Shown here: positions 34,667 through 42,996 of the stretch, piece by piece
Layout: every line of letters begins with the position of its first letter
Numbering within the stretch: position 1 is the stretch's first letter
The notes under the pieces: generated by a model
What the model saw: only the letters and a program-made list of their open reading frames with translations
Told to the model about the DNA's origin: nothing
Databases searched by the model: none
Position numbers and translations under genes: made by a program
Assembly: GCF_016863335.1 (NCBI RefSeq)
Contig: NZ_BOOR01000016.1
Span: 1-64,000 of the forward strand
Length of the DNA stretch: 64,000 bases
Source of the DNA: Planotetraspora thailandica
Lineage (GTDB): Bacteria > Actinomycetota > Actinomycetes > Streptosporangiales > Streptosporangiaceae
Direction of reading: 5' to 3'

Positions 34667-35149
34667 TCACCGGGGCCGGGGGCCTTCTGCCGCCCCGAGC
34701 GCCGACGCGGTGTCGCGGAGCCGGTCGAGCAGCCCGTCCAGCGTCGCCAGGTCCTGTTCGCCGAAGTCCGCGAAGACGCGGCGCAGGTCCATGGCATGAC
34801 CCTGGAGCGCCTCGTCGAGCTTGGCCCGTCCGGTGTCGGTGATGGCGGCATAGGACACCCGGCGGTCGGTGGGGCATGGCCGCCGCTCGACGTATCGGGC
34901 GGCCTGCATGCCGTCGACGAGCCGGGTCACTCCGCCGGTGGTGAGCGTGATCTGCTCGGCCAGATTGCCCATCGTCATCTGTCCCTCATCGGAGCGCGCC
35001 AGCCGGATCAGCACTTCGAACCACACGTGCGGCAAGCCGTACCGAGACTCGAGCGCCTGGCCGAGCCATCGTTCGAGCCGGCTGGACGCCTCGAACAGCC
35101 GTCCGAACGTGGTGATCAGCGGGTCGTCGATGGCACTCGATGAGGTCAC
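34667..35149 (-). CDS. MarR-family transcriptional regulator
   Basis: A 160-residue MarR regulator. Helix-turn-helix TMGNLAEQITLTTGGVTRLVDGMQAARYVERR with the wing PTDRRVSYAAIT is canonical. It is divergent from the SnoaL-like gene and followed by the broken hydrolase. Inverted repeats in the divergent gap are likely its operators. Confidence 0.92.
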   Translation of the reverse strand: MTSSSAIDDPLITTFGRLFEASSRLERWLGQALESRYGLPHVWFEVLIRLARSDEGQMTMGNLAEQITLTTGGVTRLVDGMQAARYVERRPCPTDRRVSYAAITDTGRAKLDEALQGHAMDLRRVFADFGEQDLATLDGLLDRLRDTASALGAAEGPRPR

Positions 35150-35183
35150 GGGGGAAGCCTACCGGAACATCACTGAGCACTCA

Positions 35184-35251
35184 TTGGCTGATCAGTCAAT
35201 ATTTGCGCAGTCAGATAAATTGCCCTACGGTGCAGATATCTGACCAGTCAG
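35184..35251. promoter_or_regulatory. two MarR-type inverted repeats
   Basis: TTGGCTGATCAGTCAA (35184-35199, one mismatch from perfect) and CTGACCAGTCAG (35240-35251, 5-bp arms) share CTGA/TCAG half-sites and have centres 54 bases apart. They lie in the MarR/SnoaL divergent gap. Confidence 0.55.
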
Positions 35252-35308
35252 GTAACTGACCGTGACGTCACGCGCTCCGACTTCCACACGTTTCGCGAAG
35301 GGTCTGCC

Positions 35309-35914
35309 ATGGATCGTCGTTCACTCATCAAGAACAGCGGGGTCGCCGCGTTCGGCGCGCTCGCGCTCACCGCATTCGCAAGCGGAGCCGACGTCGCCGA
35401 GGCGGCCGCGCGCCACGCGGCGCTGCTGCCGGATCCCACCACCGACCCGGTTCCGAACCCGCCCCTCCCCCAGGGCCTCACGGCGTCGGAGCGCACGCAC
35501 CTGAGGATCTTCGACGAGCTCGACTTCGACGTCTTCACCCATCAGGACTGGGACCGGTTCAGCGAGAGCCACGCCCAGAACATCCGGGTTCACTGGCCCG
35601 ACGGGCACTTCACCGACGGGCTCGACGCTCATGTCGCGGACATGAAGTCCTTGTTCGTCTGGGCGCCGGACACCCGTATCAAGGAGCATGCGCTCCGTAT
35701 CGCCATGGGTGAGCTGACCGCCGTCATGGGAGTCATGCGCGGCACCTTCACCCGCCCGATGCCGGACGGGCAGGGCGGCTTCATCAAGCCGACCGGCAAG
35801 AGCTACGCGATCAACATGACCACCATCGGCATCTGGAACAAGCAGCCGCGCATGAGCGAGGAGTTCCTCTTCTGGGACAACCAGACCTTCTACCAGCAGA
35901 TCGGCGCCGCCTGA
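35309..35914 (+). CDS. exported SnoaL-like (ester cyclase-type) protein
   Basis: A 201-residue protein. A Tat/Sec-like signal (MDRRSLIKNSGVAAFGALALTAF) is followed by a SnoaL-like alpha+beta cone: FDVFTHQDWDRFSESHAQNI, HWPDGHFTDGLDAHVADMK and KSYAINMTTIGIW. It could be a secreted isomerase/cyclase-like enzyme or binding protein. GAAGGG precedes the ATG. MarR operators upstream suggest induction by a small molecule. Confidence 0.8.
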   Translation: MDRRSLIKNSGVAAFGALALTAFASGADVAEAAARHAALLPDPTTDPVPNPPLPQGLTASERTHLRIFDELDFDVFTHQDWDRFSESHAQNIRVHWPDGHFTDGLDAHVADMKSLFVWAPDTRIKEHALRIAMGELTAVMGVMRGTFTRPMPDGQGGFIKPTGKSYAINMTTIGIWNKQPRMSEEFLFWDNQTFYQQIGAA

Positions 35915-35976
35915 GATTCCGTACGGACGCCCCTCACGGCGCCGATCAGGGCGCTGATCAGGGCGCTGATCACAGC

Positions 35977-36010
35977 GCGGGCCCGGGCCGTCGCGTCGGC
36001 CCGGGCCCGC
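35977..36010. terminator. bidirectional hairpin terminator
   Basis: GCGGGCCCGGGCC pairs perfectly with 35998-36010 around an 8-base loop, between the convergent SnoaL-like and glycosidase-domain genes. Two direct copies of GATCAGGGCGCT stand just before it. Confidence 0.78.
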
Positions 36011-36019
36011 ACCGCCGTG

Positions 36020-37636
36020 TCAGCGGGTGGCGGACAGCACCTGGATCGTGTCGCCCACAGGACGCTCACCGGTTGCGTCGGACGGGCGGTTGACGAGCGC
36101 GCCGTTCACCGCCATGGCGGACGAGCCGCCTCCGTCGAGGTTGAGCGCGTCCACCGCGCCGAGGGACCGCATGAAGGCCGCACCCTCGGCGATCGTGAAG
36201 CCCTCGCTGCCGCCGCTGAGGCGACCGTCCACGGTCACCAGGAGGAGCCGGCCCTTACGGTCGATGCCGGCCATGGTGCGGGGCTGGCGGTTGTTCGCCC
36301 ACGCGAAGCCGAAGGACAGGTCCAGCGGGTCTACGGTGCCTTCCGTCGCGGCGTCGATGTGGATCCGCCCGTCCTGGACCAGCGTCGGAGCGGCGCTGAC
36401 GATGCTGTCGTCCGCGCTGAGCCTGATCCTGCGGCCGTCACCGTCGCGGATGTCCTCCTTCACGGAGATCTTCTTGCCCACCTTCGCGTGGGCGGTCAGC
36501 CAGTCGCCCGCCGGGCCGATGCCCTGGAGCACGGTCTGACCGGCCGCGACGGTGCCCGCCCGGCCTCCGACCGACACGACGCGATCCTTGGCGTCCAGCA
36601 CCACCTGGACGCCGGAGCCGGCCGGCAGGGCGTGGACGTAGTCGTCGGTGAACTTCACCAGGTCGTCGGTCGTGGTGCACGTGGTGTCCTGGCGCGGATC
36701 GGCGGTGGGGGTCGCCCCCGGCCGCCCGCAGTTCCGCAGCCGTCCGGGCGTGCGGTTGATGCCTTCGACCGCGTGCTCGGCGTGGCCGGCACGTGCGGTC
36801 ACGGTGGTGGTGAGATCGGAGATCCGGGCCCGCCGGCCGCCGTCCTGGAGGATCAGCGCCGCACGCGAACCCGCCGCCATCGAGGTCAGTTCGCCGTCGT
36901 AGGCGCCGACGCCCGCCAGGGTGCCCTGGACGCCGTCGCTGTCGGAGGTGATGAAGAAGCCGCCGTTGACGCCGACCAGCGAACCGAGCTTGGACGCCAC
37001 CGAGGAGGTAGTCTCCCGCTGGGTCACGTTGCCGTCGTGGGTGGCCTCGACGGTTCCGCGGAACTTGTGCGGGTCGATGATCGCGATGTTGATGTTCTCC
37101 ACGTCGGCCGGCTGGTCGGCGTCATAGCCGGTCCACTCCACGACATTGCGGAATCCCGCCGCGCTGATCTTCGACGCCACACTCTGCGCCGCGGCCTGGG
37201 TCGGGTAGGAGCCGACCCGGACCCGCACGCCCATGAGCCCGTGCGGCGTGTCGGAGTAGTCCGGCCACGGGATCTCCGTCACCACCGGGTCGAGACCGGC
37301 GGCACGCAGCTTGTCCGCCGCCTGCGACGCCCACGACTCCGTTCCCACGACGGCCCACGCCTGGGCGCCGGTGAACCTCGCCTTCACCTCCGCCTGCAGG
37401 GTGACGGTCCAGCCCGGAGCGGCGGCGGCATTCCTGAGCGTCCCGGTGCGCACCTCCACACCCGGCGAGACGCTCCGCGTCGTCCACTGCTCCGTGACAC
37501 CGCCGGTCGTCACCGCGGCGGGCGCGGCCGGCGCGTCCGCCGCGGCCGTTCCGGGGATCGCCAGCGGCGCCACGACGGCCAGAGCGGCCACGCCGAGTGC
37601 CAGTCGGGCACGAGCTCTACCTGGACTTCTGTGCAT
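36020..37636 (-). CDS. secreted SPOR plus phosphodiester glycosidase (NAGPA) domain protein
   Basis: A 538-residue exported protein with signal peptide ending near GTAAA (about residue 33). A SPOR-like repeat (residues about 130-160: VRVGSYPTQAAAQSVASKISAAG) would bind denuded peptidoglycan glycans. The NAGPA domain follows, with GVNGGFFI and NLDGGGSSAMAVNG near the C-terminus. NAGPA enzymes cleave sugar-phosphodiesters; a wall-polymer target is inferred. Full length. Confidence 0.85.
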   Translation of the reverse strand: MHRSPGRARARLALGVAALAVVAPLAIPGTAAADAPAAPAAVTTGGVTEQWTTRSVSPGVEVRTGTLRNAAAAPGWTVTLQAEVKARFTGAQAWAVVGTESWASQAADKLRAAGLDPVVTEIPWPDYSDTPHGLMGVRVRVGSYPTQAAAQSVASKISAAGFRNVVEWTGYDADQPADVENINIAIIDPHKFRGTVEATHDGNVTQRETTSSVASKLGSLVGVNGGFFITSDSDGVQGTLAGVGAYDGELTSMAAGSRAALILQDGGRRARISDLTTTVTARAGHAEHAVEGINRTPGRLRNCGRPGATPTADPRQDTTCTTTDDLVKFTDDYVHALPAGSGVQVVLDAKDRVVSVGGRAGTVAAGQTVLQGIGPAGDWLTAHAKVGKKISVKEDIRDGDGRRIRLSADDSIVSAAPTLVQDGRIHIDAATEGTVDPLDLSFGFAWANNRQPRTMAGIDRKGRLLLVTVDGRLSGGSEGFTIAEGAAFMRSLGAVDALNLDGGGSSAMAVNGALVNRPSDATGERPVGDTIQVLSATR

Positions 37637-37807
37637 TACCCATCCTCAGGACTCGCCGGATGCCCCGGCTCAAAATGATCCATTTGAAGTCCAGTCCGCC
37701 CAGGCGAACGCCGGGGCGAAAGCGCGAGTGTGCAGGCAGACGAGATCGTGAACGATGAGTGGCGCCCCGGCCGCGTCCCGGCCGCGGGCAGACCGGAAGG
37801 GGCGGGC

Positions 37808-37840
37808 TATAAGCTCTGCTCTACACGGCGTAGAGCAGAG
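37808..37840 (+). promoter_or_regulatory. copper-operon promoter with perfect palindrome
   Basis: A TATAAG -10-like element (37808-37813) is followed by CTCTGCTCTAC-ACGGC-GTAGAGCAGAG (37814-37840), a perfect 11-bp inverted repeat that would cover the start of transcription and end just before the ribosome site GGTGGAGG. It fits a repressor operator; a 5' RNA hairpin is the alternative. Confidence 0.6.
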
Positions 37841-37849
37841 GTGGAGGAC

Positions 37850-38536
37850 ATGCGCCAGCCTGGATGGTTCCGGATGTTGCGAGCCGGGCTGTTCGCCGTG
37901 GTCTGCGTCGGGCTGTCCCAGGCCGGCCACGATCTCATGGCGCCGCGTCCGGTGCCCGCCTGGTCGGTCGCCGTCGCGCTCGGCCTGGTCACGCTGATCG
38001 GATACCGGCTGGCGGACCGGGAGCGCTCGATCGGCTGGATCCTGCCCGGTGTGGAGATCGCCCAGCTCTACCTGCACATGTGGTTCGCCTGGACGACCCC
38101 GTCGGGGGCGTCCGGCGACGTCGTCCACCTTGCCGACGGCCACAACATGATGGCCGGTCACGCAGGATCGATGGCCGTCATCCATGGGGGCATGTCGACG
38201 CCGGCGATGTTCGCCGCGCACGCTCTCGCGGGGGCGTTCGTCGCCGCCTGGCTCTCCGTGGGCGAACGCACGCTGTGGCGGACCCTGCGCGCGCTCTCGT
38301 GGATCCTGTCCTCAGGCCTCGGATGGGTCCTGGTCCTCGTCCAGGCGAGACCGCTCACCGTCCGCCTGCCCCCTTCGCGGCCGATCGGCCATGACGATGC
38401 CGTTCCCGCCACGGCGCTGCTGCGGCACACGTTGGCGAGGCGCGGGCCTCCGCGCGCGGTGCGAGCTGTCCACATCTCCATCCGGTCACGGCTGATCCGC
38501 GCACGCCTCGATCCCGGCACTTCCACGGCCTTCTGA
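37850..38536 (+). CDS. His/Met-rich membrane protein of a copper operon
   Basis: A 228-residue protein with about five hydrophobic segments. Between them lies a Met/His-rich region (HNMMAGHAGSMAVIHGGMS, about residues 99-117) of the kind that binds Cu(I) or Cu(II). The C-terminal about 60 residues are basic and cytoplasmic-like. I do not recognise a named family. As first gene of the SCO1-PCuAC-DyP operon, it may handle copper transfer across the membrane; this is inference. Confidence 0.75.
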   Translation: MRQPGWFRMLRAGLFAVVCVGLSQAGHDLMAPRPVPAWSVAVALGLVTLIGYRLADRERSIGWILPGVEIAQLYLHMWFAWTTPSGASGDVVHLADGHNMMAGHAGSMAVIHGGMSTPAMFAAHALAGAFVAAWLSVGERTLWRTLRALSWILSSGLGWVLVLVQARPLTVRLPPSRPIGHDDAVPATALLRHTLARRGPPRAVRAVHISIRSRLIRARLDPGTSTAF

Positions 38537-38602
38537 TCCCGGCGGGGCGAGCGATCAGCGTGATCGTGTTCGCCCATGTCAAACGCCGAATCAGGAATGA
38601 CC

Positions 38603-39325
38603 ATGACGTTCATGCGCTCCACCGGTGGCCGCGATCGCCTGCGGCAGGCCGCCGCCGGACTCGCCGCGCTGCTCTTACTCGGCGGCGTCGCCGCCTGCAC
38701 CACCCAGTCCTCCGGAGCGGATTCCGCCGCCCCCGTACGGGTGCTCGGCCCCTCGTCCGAATTCCACGGAACCTGGCTGCAACAACCGCTTCCCGAGCCC
38801 GACGTCACGCTGACCGACACGTCCGGGAAGCCGTTCAACCTGCAGAAGGGCACGGCCGGCCGACTCACCCTCGTCTACTTCGGCTACACCCACTGCCCGG
38901 ACGTCTGCCCCACCACCATGGCCGACCTCGCCTCGGCGCTGCGGGACATGGCCACGCCCGACCGCGACAAGATCTCGGTCGTCTTCATCACCACCGACCC
39001 CGACCGGGACACTCCGGAGGTCATCAAGTCCTGGCTCGCGTCCTTCGACACGTCGTTCGTCGGGCTGACCGGCGGCTATCCGGCGATCCAGTCCGCCGCG
39101 AAGTCGCTCGGGATCGCCCTCGAGCAGCCCAAGAGCAAGACCGGCGACTACGAGGTGACCCACGGCGCGGAGGTCATCGCCTTCGACGGCTCCCACCAGG
39201 GCCGCCTGATCTTCAGCTCGGGCACGTCGTCCGCCGACTACGCGGCCGACCTGCACAAGCTGCTCGGCCGGGTCTCCCTCGCCGATTCCGCACCGGCCGG
39301 CGACGCGGAGGGGGCTGCCTCATGA
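38603..39325 (+). CDS. SCO1/SenC-family copper chaperone lipoprotein
   Basis: A 240-residue thioredoxin-fold protein. The lipobox LLGGVAAC anchors it. The copper site is CPDVC (YFGYTHCPDVCPTTM) with the distal His in YEVTHGAEVIAF. SCO proteins deliver copper to the CuA site of cytochrome oxidase subunit II. Three in-frame ATGs compete (38576, 38597, 38603); 38603 has AGGA at good spacing. It overlaps the PCuAC start by 4 bases. Confidence 0.9.
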   Translation: MTFMRSTGGRDRLRQAAAGLAALLLLGGVAACTTQSSGADSAAPVRVLGPSSEFHGTWLQQPLPEPDVTLTDTSGKPFNLQKGTAGRLTLVYFGYTHCPDVCPTTMADLASALRDMATPDRDKISVVFITTDPDRDTPEVIKSWLASFDTSFVGLTGGYPAIQSAAKSLGIALEQPKSKTGDYEVTHGAEVIAFDGSHQGRLIFSSGTSSADYAADLHKLLGRVSLADSAPAGDAEGAAS

Positions 39326-39801
39326 CCAGAACGTCCACCAGGTCGCTCGTGTTCGGCGTGGTCGTGCTCGCCGTCGCCGGTGTGATCGCCTGGGCGGTGA
39401 CGGGCCGCGCGAGCGAAACGACGATCTCCGATCTGCACGTGACGCAGGCGTATGTGCCGCAACCGGCCTCGCCGGACGTCGCCGCCGCCTACTTCACCAT
39501 CGCCAACTCCGGTGACACCCCTGCCGTGCTGACCGGCGTCCACGCCGACGTGTCGGACATGTCGATGTTGCACGAGACCAAGGGCACCACCATGACGATG
39601 GTCGACGCGGTGACCGTGCCCGCGCACGGCACCTTCGTCCTCAGCCCCGGCCACTACCACGTCATGATCGAGTCTCCGACGCGGGCCCTCAAACCGGGCG
39701 ATCACGTGACGCTCACGCTCAGCTTCGCGAAGGTCGGCCAGCTCAGCGTGAACGCCCCCGTGATGCCCATCGGCTACCGTCCTCCGGCACAGGGCCGATG
39801 A
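39322..39801 (+). CDS. PCu(A)C-type copper chaperone
   Basis: A 159-residue protein with one N-terminal membrane anchor and a PCuAC (DUF461) domain. Copper ligands lie in DMSMLHETKG...MTMVDAV and PGHYHVMI, the family's H/M pattern. It should feed copper to SCO1 or the oxidase. It starts inside the SCO1 stop (ATGA) and ends overlapping the DyP peroxidase start, a tight operon. Confidence 0.9.
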   Translation: MTRTSTRSLVFGVVVLAVAGVIAWAVTGRASETTISDLHVTQAYVPQPASPDVAAAYFTIANSGDTPAVLTGVHADVSDMSMLHETKGTTMTMVDAVTVPAHGTFVLSPGHYHVMIESPTRALKPGDHVTLTLSFAKVGQLSVNAPVMPIGYRPPAQGR

Positions 39802-41018
39802 GTCCCGAGAGCACGCCGCGCCGGTTCTCCCGGCGCGGCCTCCTGGCGGCGACGTCGGCGGCCGGTGTCGCGGCCGTCGCGGGAGCGGTGGCCGGGGACG
39901 CCACAGCGTCGATCTTCGGAGGGGAGCGTGCCCGCCAGGTGGGCGCGCGGCGCATCCCCTTCGACGGCCGGCACCAGGCGGGCATCCTGGCTCCGCCGGC
40001 CGCGCACGGCTGGTTCGCCGCATTCGACGTGGTGCCGGGCGTCACGGTCGGCCAGGTGGAATCCCTGATGCGCACCTGGACCCGCGACGCACGGCTGATG
40101 ACGGCGGGCGAGCCCGTGGCGGGTGACGACTCCATGGCGCTCGGCCATGGCCCGTCGTCTCTGACGATCACGGTGGGCTTCGGCCCCTCGTTGCTGCGCA
40201 AGCTGGACGCGGCCGTTCAGGCAGCGCTCACCCCGATTCCCGCGTTCCCTCGGGACCAGTTGGACCGGGAGCGAAGCGACGGCGACATCGGTGTCCTGCT
40301 GACCGCCGACGACGCGATCGTCGTCGCCCACGCCCTGCGGGCGCTCAGCCGTACGGCTCGCGGCACGGCGGCCGTCCGGTGGCAGATGAGCGGATTCAAC
40401 GCCGCAGATGGCGTCACCGTGGCGCAGGGAGCCACCCCTCGCAACCTCATGGGCCAGGTCGACGGCACGGGGAACCCCAAACCGAGCGATCCGGAGTTCG
40501 ACGCGCGCATCTTCGCCGACGACGGCCCGGCCTGGATGCACGGCGGCAGCTATCTGGTCTTCCGAAGGATCCGGATGCTGCTCGACTCGTGGGACACCTT
40601 GTCCCGCGAGCGGCAGGAACAGGTCATCGGGCGGCGGAAGGACACCGGAGCCCCGCTGTCCGGGGGCACCGAATTCACCCCGTTCGATCTCGACAAGCAG
40701 AACCCGGACGGCGGGCTCGCCATCGGTCCCAGCGCACACGTACGGCAGGCCGCCCCCGCCACCTCCGGCACGTGGATCCTCAGAAAGGGGTTCTCCTACT
40801 TCGACGGCTACCGAGCCGACGGCGCGCCGGACGCCGGCCTGTTGTTCCTCGCGTTCCAGAACGACCCCCGGCACGGGTTCACCCGAATCCAGCAGCGCCT
40901 GGCGCTGGCGGACGAGCTCAGCCGGTTCATCGTGCACGAGTCCAGCGCGCTGTTCGCCGTGCCGTCCGGAACAGACCCGCACGGCTACATCGGACAGAGC
41001 CTGTTCGCAGCCCTGTGA
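39798..41018 (+). CDS. DyP-type heme peroxidase, Tat-exported
   Basis: A 406-residue peroxidase with twin-arginine signal FSRRGLLAATSA and the diagnostic GQVDGTGNP (GxxDG) motif. The distal Asp and Arg are expected in this motif and in YLVFRRIRM. The Tat-DyP next to SCO1 and PCuAC matches the extracellular copper-trafficking locus of Streptomyces lividans (sco-ecuC-dtpA), which is established knowledge; DtpA there links copper and development. Confidence 0.92.
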   Translation: MSPESTPRRFSRRGLLAATSAAGVAAVAGAVAGDATASIFGGERARQVGARRIPFDGRHQAGILAPPAAHGWFAAFDVVPGVTVGQVESLMRTWTRDARLMTAGEPVAGDDSMALGHGPSSLTITVGFGPSLLRKLDAAVQAALTPIPAFPRDQLDRERSDGDIGVLLTADDAIVVAHALRALSRTARGTAAVRWQMSGFNAADGVTVAQGATPRNLMGQVDGTGNPKPSDPEFDARIFADDGPAWMHGGSYLVFRRIRMLLDSWDTLSRERQEQVIGRRKDTGAPLSGGTEFTPFDLDKQNPDGGLAIGPSAHVRQAAPATSGTWILRKGFSYFDGYRADGAPDAGLLFLAFQNDPRHGFTRIQQRLALADELSRFIVHESSALFAVPSGTDPHGYIGQSLFAAL

Positions 41019-41053
41019 CCCCTCACCAGCATGTTCTGAAGATCGGGAGCGTT

Positions 41054-41767
41054 ATGAGCAAGTCGAGTCGTGAGCGACTGCGTCTGGAGCGGATCCGGCA
41101 GGCGCAGAAGGAGCGCCGCCGCCGGAGGCTGGTGCTCGGGTCCATCGGCGCGGTCGTGGTGGCGGCCGCCGTGGCGGGCGTGCTCGTCCAGGCGATCCGG
41201 ACGAAACCCACGTCGTACGCGGGCGCACTGGCGCCGGTCAGCGTGCAGGAGGACGGCACGGTCGTCATGGCCCGGCCCGGGGTGACCAAGCCGGTGCTGG
41301 ACGTCTACGAGGACTTCCAGTGCCCGATCTGCAAGGAGTTCGAGCACATCAACGCCGCCCAGATCAAGCAGTTCGCCGCCGAGGGCAAGATCAAGGTCGT
41401 CTACCACCCGATCGCCTTCGTCAACCCCCAGGGGTCGCTGCGGGCCGCCGCCGCGGCGCAATGCGTGCCGAGCGGCTCCTGGATGGCCTACCACGACGAA
41501 TTGTTCGCCAAGCAGCCGGACGAGCGGATCGCCCTGACGATCGACGATCTGAAGGGCTTCGCCGCGAACGCCAAGATCACCGACCCGGCCGTTCTGTCCT
41601 GCATGGAGGCGCAGGGCAACGCCGCCCAGGTGCGGCAACGCACGCAGACGGCCTTGAATTCGATCCCGGGCACGCCCACGCTGCTGCTCGACGGCAAGCA
41701 GCTCGGCAACGACCAGGCCCTCACCTCGACCGGCCTGAAAGACGCCCTAGCGGAGCCCGGCAGGTAA
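41054..41767 (+). CDS. membrane-anchored DsbA/thioredoxin-like oxidoreductase
   Basis: A 237-residue protein. A highly basic helical N-terminus (to about residue 26), one membrane helix, and an external DsbA-like domain with CPIC (YEDFQCPICKEFE) and cis-Pro loop IPGTPTLLLDG. It is 35 bases after DyP and probably in the same operon, where it could keep copper-site cysteines reduced or oxidised. GATCGGGAG lies before ATG 41054. Confidence 0.88.
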   Translation: MSKSSRERLRLERIRQAQKERRRRRLVLGSIGAVVVAAAVAGVLVQAIRTKPTSYAGALAPVSVQEDGTVVMARPGVTKPVLDVYEDFQCPICKEFEHINAAQIKQFAAEGKIKVVYHPIAFVNPQGSLRAAAAAQCVPSGSWMAYHDELFAKQPDERIALTIDDLKGFAANAKITDPAVLSCMEAQGNAAQVRQRTQTALNSIPGTPTLLLDGKQLGNDQALTSTGLKDALAEPGR

Positions 41768-41773
41768 CAGCGG

Positions 41774-41818
41774 AGATCACGGCGTCGTCGTGTCGCGCGA
41801 TCGCCGACGCCGTGATCT
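41774..41818 (+). terminator. terminator of the copper operon
   Basis: AGATCACGGCGTCG pairs perfectly with 41805-41818 around a 17-base loop, 7 bases after the last stop codon. Confidence 0.7.
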
Positions 41819-41912
41819 GCTCCGCCACCCACCGGCGGCCCAACCTGTCCCTGCCGGTACCGGTGTCAGCGGGGACTTACTGTCCGTGACGGCTCACCCC
41901 ATCATCGACACC

Positions 41913-42833
41913 ATGACGCAAACCTTGCAGACACCTTTCGGAGCCACCTCGACCTCCGAGGAGGTCCTTGCCGGCGTGAACCTGTCCGGCACCCGCGCCC
42001 TGGTGACCGGCGCCAATTCCGGTATCGGCATCGCCACCGCCCGCACCCTGGCCGGCGCCGGAGCCGCCGTCGTGCTGGCCGTACGCGACGTCGAGGCCGG
42101 CAAGACCGTCGCCGCCGAGATCACGCAGCTGACGGGCAACCAGGACGTCACCGTCGGCCGTCTGGACCTGGCCGATCCGTCTTCTGTCCGCACGTTCACC
42201 GACGCCTGGGACGGCCCGCTGCACATGCTCGTCAACAACGCCGGGATCATGGCGCTGCCCGATCTCACCCGTACCCCGCGGGGCCGGGAGATGCAGTTCC
42301 AGGTCAACTTCCTCGGGCACTTCGCCCTGACCCTCGGCCTGCATGACGCGCTCGCCTCCGCCGGAGGGGCCCGCATCGTCTCGCTCAGCTCCAACGCCCA
42401 CCTGTACTCCCCGGTGATCTTCGACGACCTCGACTACCGCTTCCGGCCGTACAACCCCATCGGGGCCTACGCGGAGTCCAAGACCGCCGACGTGCTCCTC
42501 ACCGTCGAAGCGACACGACGGTGGTCCGGCGACGGCATCCTGGCCAACGCCGTGCACCCGGGCGCCATCGAGTCCAACCTGCAAAAGCACACCGGCGGAA
42601 TGCAGACGCCGCCCGACCGCCGCAAGAGCCCCACGCAGGGCGCGGCGACCTCGGTCCTGGTCGCCGCTTCACCGCTCCTGGACGGAATCGGAGGGCGCTA
42701 CTTCGAGGACTGCAACGAGGCCCCCGTCGTGGACGAACGCCCGGCGCCGTTCGCTGGGGGTGTCGCGCGCTACGCCGTCGACCCCGAGGGCGCCCAACGG
42801 CTGTGGAACATCGCCACGGAGCTCGTTTCCTGA
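41913..42833 (+). CDS. short-chain dehydrogenase/reductase
   Basis: A 306-residue SDR of the retinol-dehydrogenase-like group. TGANSGIG at 32-39, NNAG at 108-111, catalytic Ser159/Tyr186/Lys190 (YAESK). The closest style is actinomycete oxidoreductases with the lead TPFGATSTSEEVLAGV. ATG 41913 fits that lead, but GTG 41886 has a better ribosome site. Substrate unknown. Confidence 0.88.
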   Translation: MTQTLQTPFGATSTSEEVLAGVNLSGTRALVTGANSGIGIATARTLAGAGAAVVLAVRDVEAGKTVAAEITQLTGNQDVTVGRLDLADPSSVRTFTDAWDGPLHMLVNNAGIMALPDLTRTPRGREMQFQVNFLGHFALTLGLHDALASAGGARIVSLSSNAHLYSPVIFDDLDYRFRPYNPIGAYAESKTADVLLTVEATRRWSGDGILANAVHPGAIESNLQKHTGGMQTPPDRRKSPTQGAATSVLVAASPLLDGIGGRYFEDCNEAPVVDERPAPFAGGVARYAVDPEGAQRLWNIATELVS

Positions 42834-42851
42834 TCCCGTCATATGTGTGAG

Positions 42852-42877
42852 GCCAGGTCGTGACGACCCGACCTGGC
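42852..42877 (+). terminator. hairpin terminator after the SDR gene
   Basis: GCCAGGTCG pairs with 42869-42877 around an 8-base loop, 19 bases after the SDR stop codon. Confidence 0.6.
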
Positions 42878-42996
42878 TCCCCCGCGCCTTGGCCGACCTC
42901 AGGCGCGGCACCTGCAGAATCGGTGTTGATAGCGTGGCTGTCGTCGACACTGACCTGCGCGTACGGGAGCTGCATAGCGAAGGACAAACGAAGATC

